Origin: Saccoglossus kowalevskii
Taxonomy: Eukaryota; Hemichordata; Enteropneusta; Harrimaniidae
Length of the DNA stretch: 28,885 nucleotides
Direction of reading: 5' to 3'
Assembly (NCBI RefSeq): GCF_000003605.2
Contig: NW_003120928.1
Location: 341,877-370,761, forward strand
Part shown: positions 28,110-28,885 of the stretch, one piece after another
Numbering within the stretch: position 1 is the first letter of the stretch
Layout: every line of letters starts with the position of its first letter
Made by a program: the position numbers and the translations under genes
Notes under the pieces: generated by a model
The model's database searches: none
What the model saw: only the letters and a program-made list of their open reading frames with translations
What the model was told of the DNA's origin: nothing

Positions 28110-28885
28110 CTGAAAAAATATGGCACGATTTGGCGTAATAAAACCGGTATATTTAAACAAACATACTTTTTATTACAGTTGTCGATTTCAGGATGCCGAT
28201 GAATGGATTTTCTTATTTTGGTTTTAGGAATCAATAACTGTTTTGACAGATCATCAATGTGGCAACAACTACCGAACTCGCTAAATAGATATTTATTTAG
28301 AAAAAGGCTGCGTGATGTAACACAATAAACATTAAATGTAAAATGTTTAAAATGTTTTTACCCAGGCAAAAAAAGACACTATAATTAAACACAAGTGCGG
28401 ACATGAATGAATGTGATATAAGAATGCATGTAAATAAACTTAGAAGTTTTTTATAATGACACAGCTAAATGGACGAGTAAAATAAATACTTGGAAGTGTA
28501 TTATGGTTAGTACCGTACATTTCTCTATTTCAGATCACGAATTTCTTACAAAAATACATTCAATATATGAAGAAAAAGACATTTCATTTGGTTTGGGGCA
28601 TTTGTGTAGTGTCATGAACGTGAATACATATTATGACGCACAGTAAACTTAAAATGGTTAATACAAAATTCTAGAATACATAGAGTCTCATACATAGAAC
28701 CGATCACATTAAAACTTATAACACTGATATTAAGGTAGCGAGACTATTATTTGTGTTGAAAATTACGATGTTCACATTTATTTATTAATTGATGAAATGC
28801 ACTATAAACTTTCATGTGATAAAGTCAACATTTTATAGAATGTCATGTAAGTTGGTTAAAATGTAGATTTTCTGAAAGGAAGCAA
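28110..28885 (-). other. First intron of copy B (to window edge)
   Basis: This aligns with unit A to about 28735 and then diverges. No PAN exon is seen before the right edge. There is no LTR at the position that holds one in copy A, so that insertion came after the duplication, or was lost here. Confidence 0.5.

Larger units (their letters stand above)
21183..28735. repeat. Segmental duplication, unit B
   Basis: This is the partner of unit A (11330-18497), in the same orientation and order. Homology ends near 28735 in the first intron of copy B, just as unit A ends near 18497. The 3' flank (21183-25058) holds no convincing gene. Confidence 0.85.

Noticed and set aside
1-28885. CRISPR arrays, rRNA, tRNA and bacterial operons
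   Set aside because: No regular spaced repeats, RNA gene cores or ribosome-binding patterns were seen; gene structure is eukaryotic.

Overview
This is an AT-rich stretch of an animal nuclear genome. The genes have phase-matched exons with GT/AG introns, the proteins are secreted and built from many small domains, and transposons fill the gaps. No bacterial, organellar or RNA-gene signature was seen. The domain set (PAN/apple, EGF, thrombospondin type 1, scavenger-receptor Cys-rich, fibrinogen-like) and the repeats (Harbinger, Penelope-like with GIY-YIG, solo LTRs) fit a marine invertebrate. A mollusc or other spiralian is my guess, but the sequence does not settle the taxon.

The main content is a tandem family of one mosaic gene, all on the minus strand. 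Copy A (19472 down to 14788) reads: signal peptide + PAN-like domain, EGF, TSP1, a short linker, SRCR (split over two exons), a second TSP1, and a terminal fibrinogen-like exon. Copy B (28109 down to 25059) has the same exons from EGF onward; its PAN exon must lie beyond the right edge. At the left, the PAN exon of a further copy (copy 0, 1084-761) runs off the window. Just upstream of it lies a ruined copy C (about 4020-1606) with only a cut fibrinogen exon and a TSP1 remnant. Every inner exon I could delimit is phase 1-1, and the exon sums of A and B are exact multiples of three, which supports the models. A and B sit in a segmental duplication of about 7 kb (11330-18497 against 21183-28735).

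The two fuller copies are diverging. A carries an in-frame TAG from a 12-base insertion in the linker and has lost, in frame, a 65-base intron that B keeps. The fibrinogen exons differ most around the calcium site and ligand pocket. Together they look like a secreted, lectin-like recognition gene family undergoing duplication and decay; that role is inferred from domains only.

Mobile DNA separates the copies. A 1516-base TG...CA element with GATG target repeats sits in copy C. A decayed two-gene Harbinger transposon (transposase on plus, Myb/SANT partner on minus) occupies about 5.1-8.4 kb. A decayed Penelope-like element (8495-11255, minus) follows. It is split by a solo LTR (9163-9664, with GATGT target repeats) and by a second insert of about 1.1 kb holding a broken zinc-binding gene. 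A second copy of the LTR (18580-19036, with a 50-N gap) lies in intron 1 of copy A. The LTR holds clustered heat-shock-element-like TTCnnGAAnnTTC motifs upstream of a TATA box.
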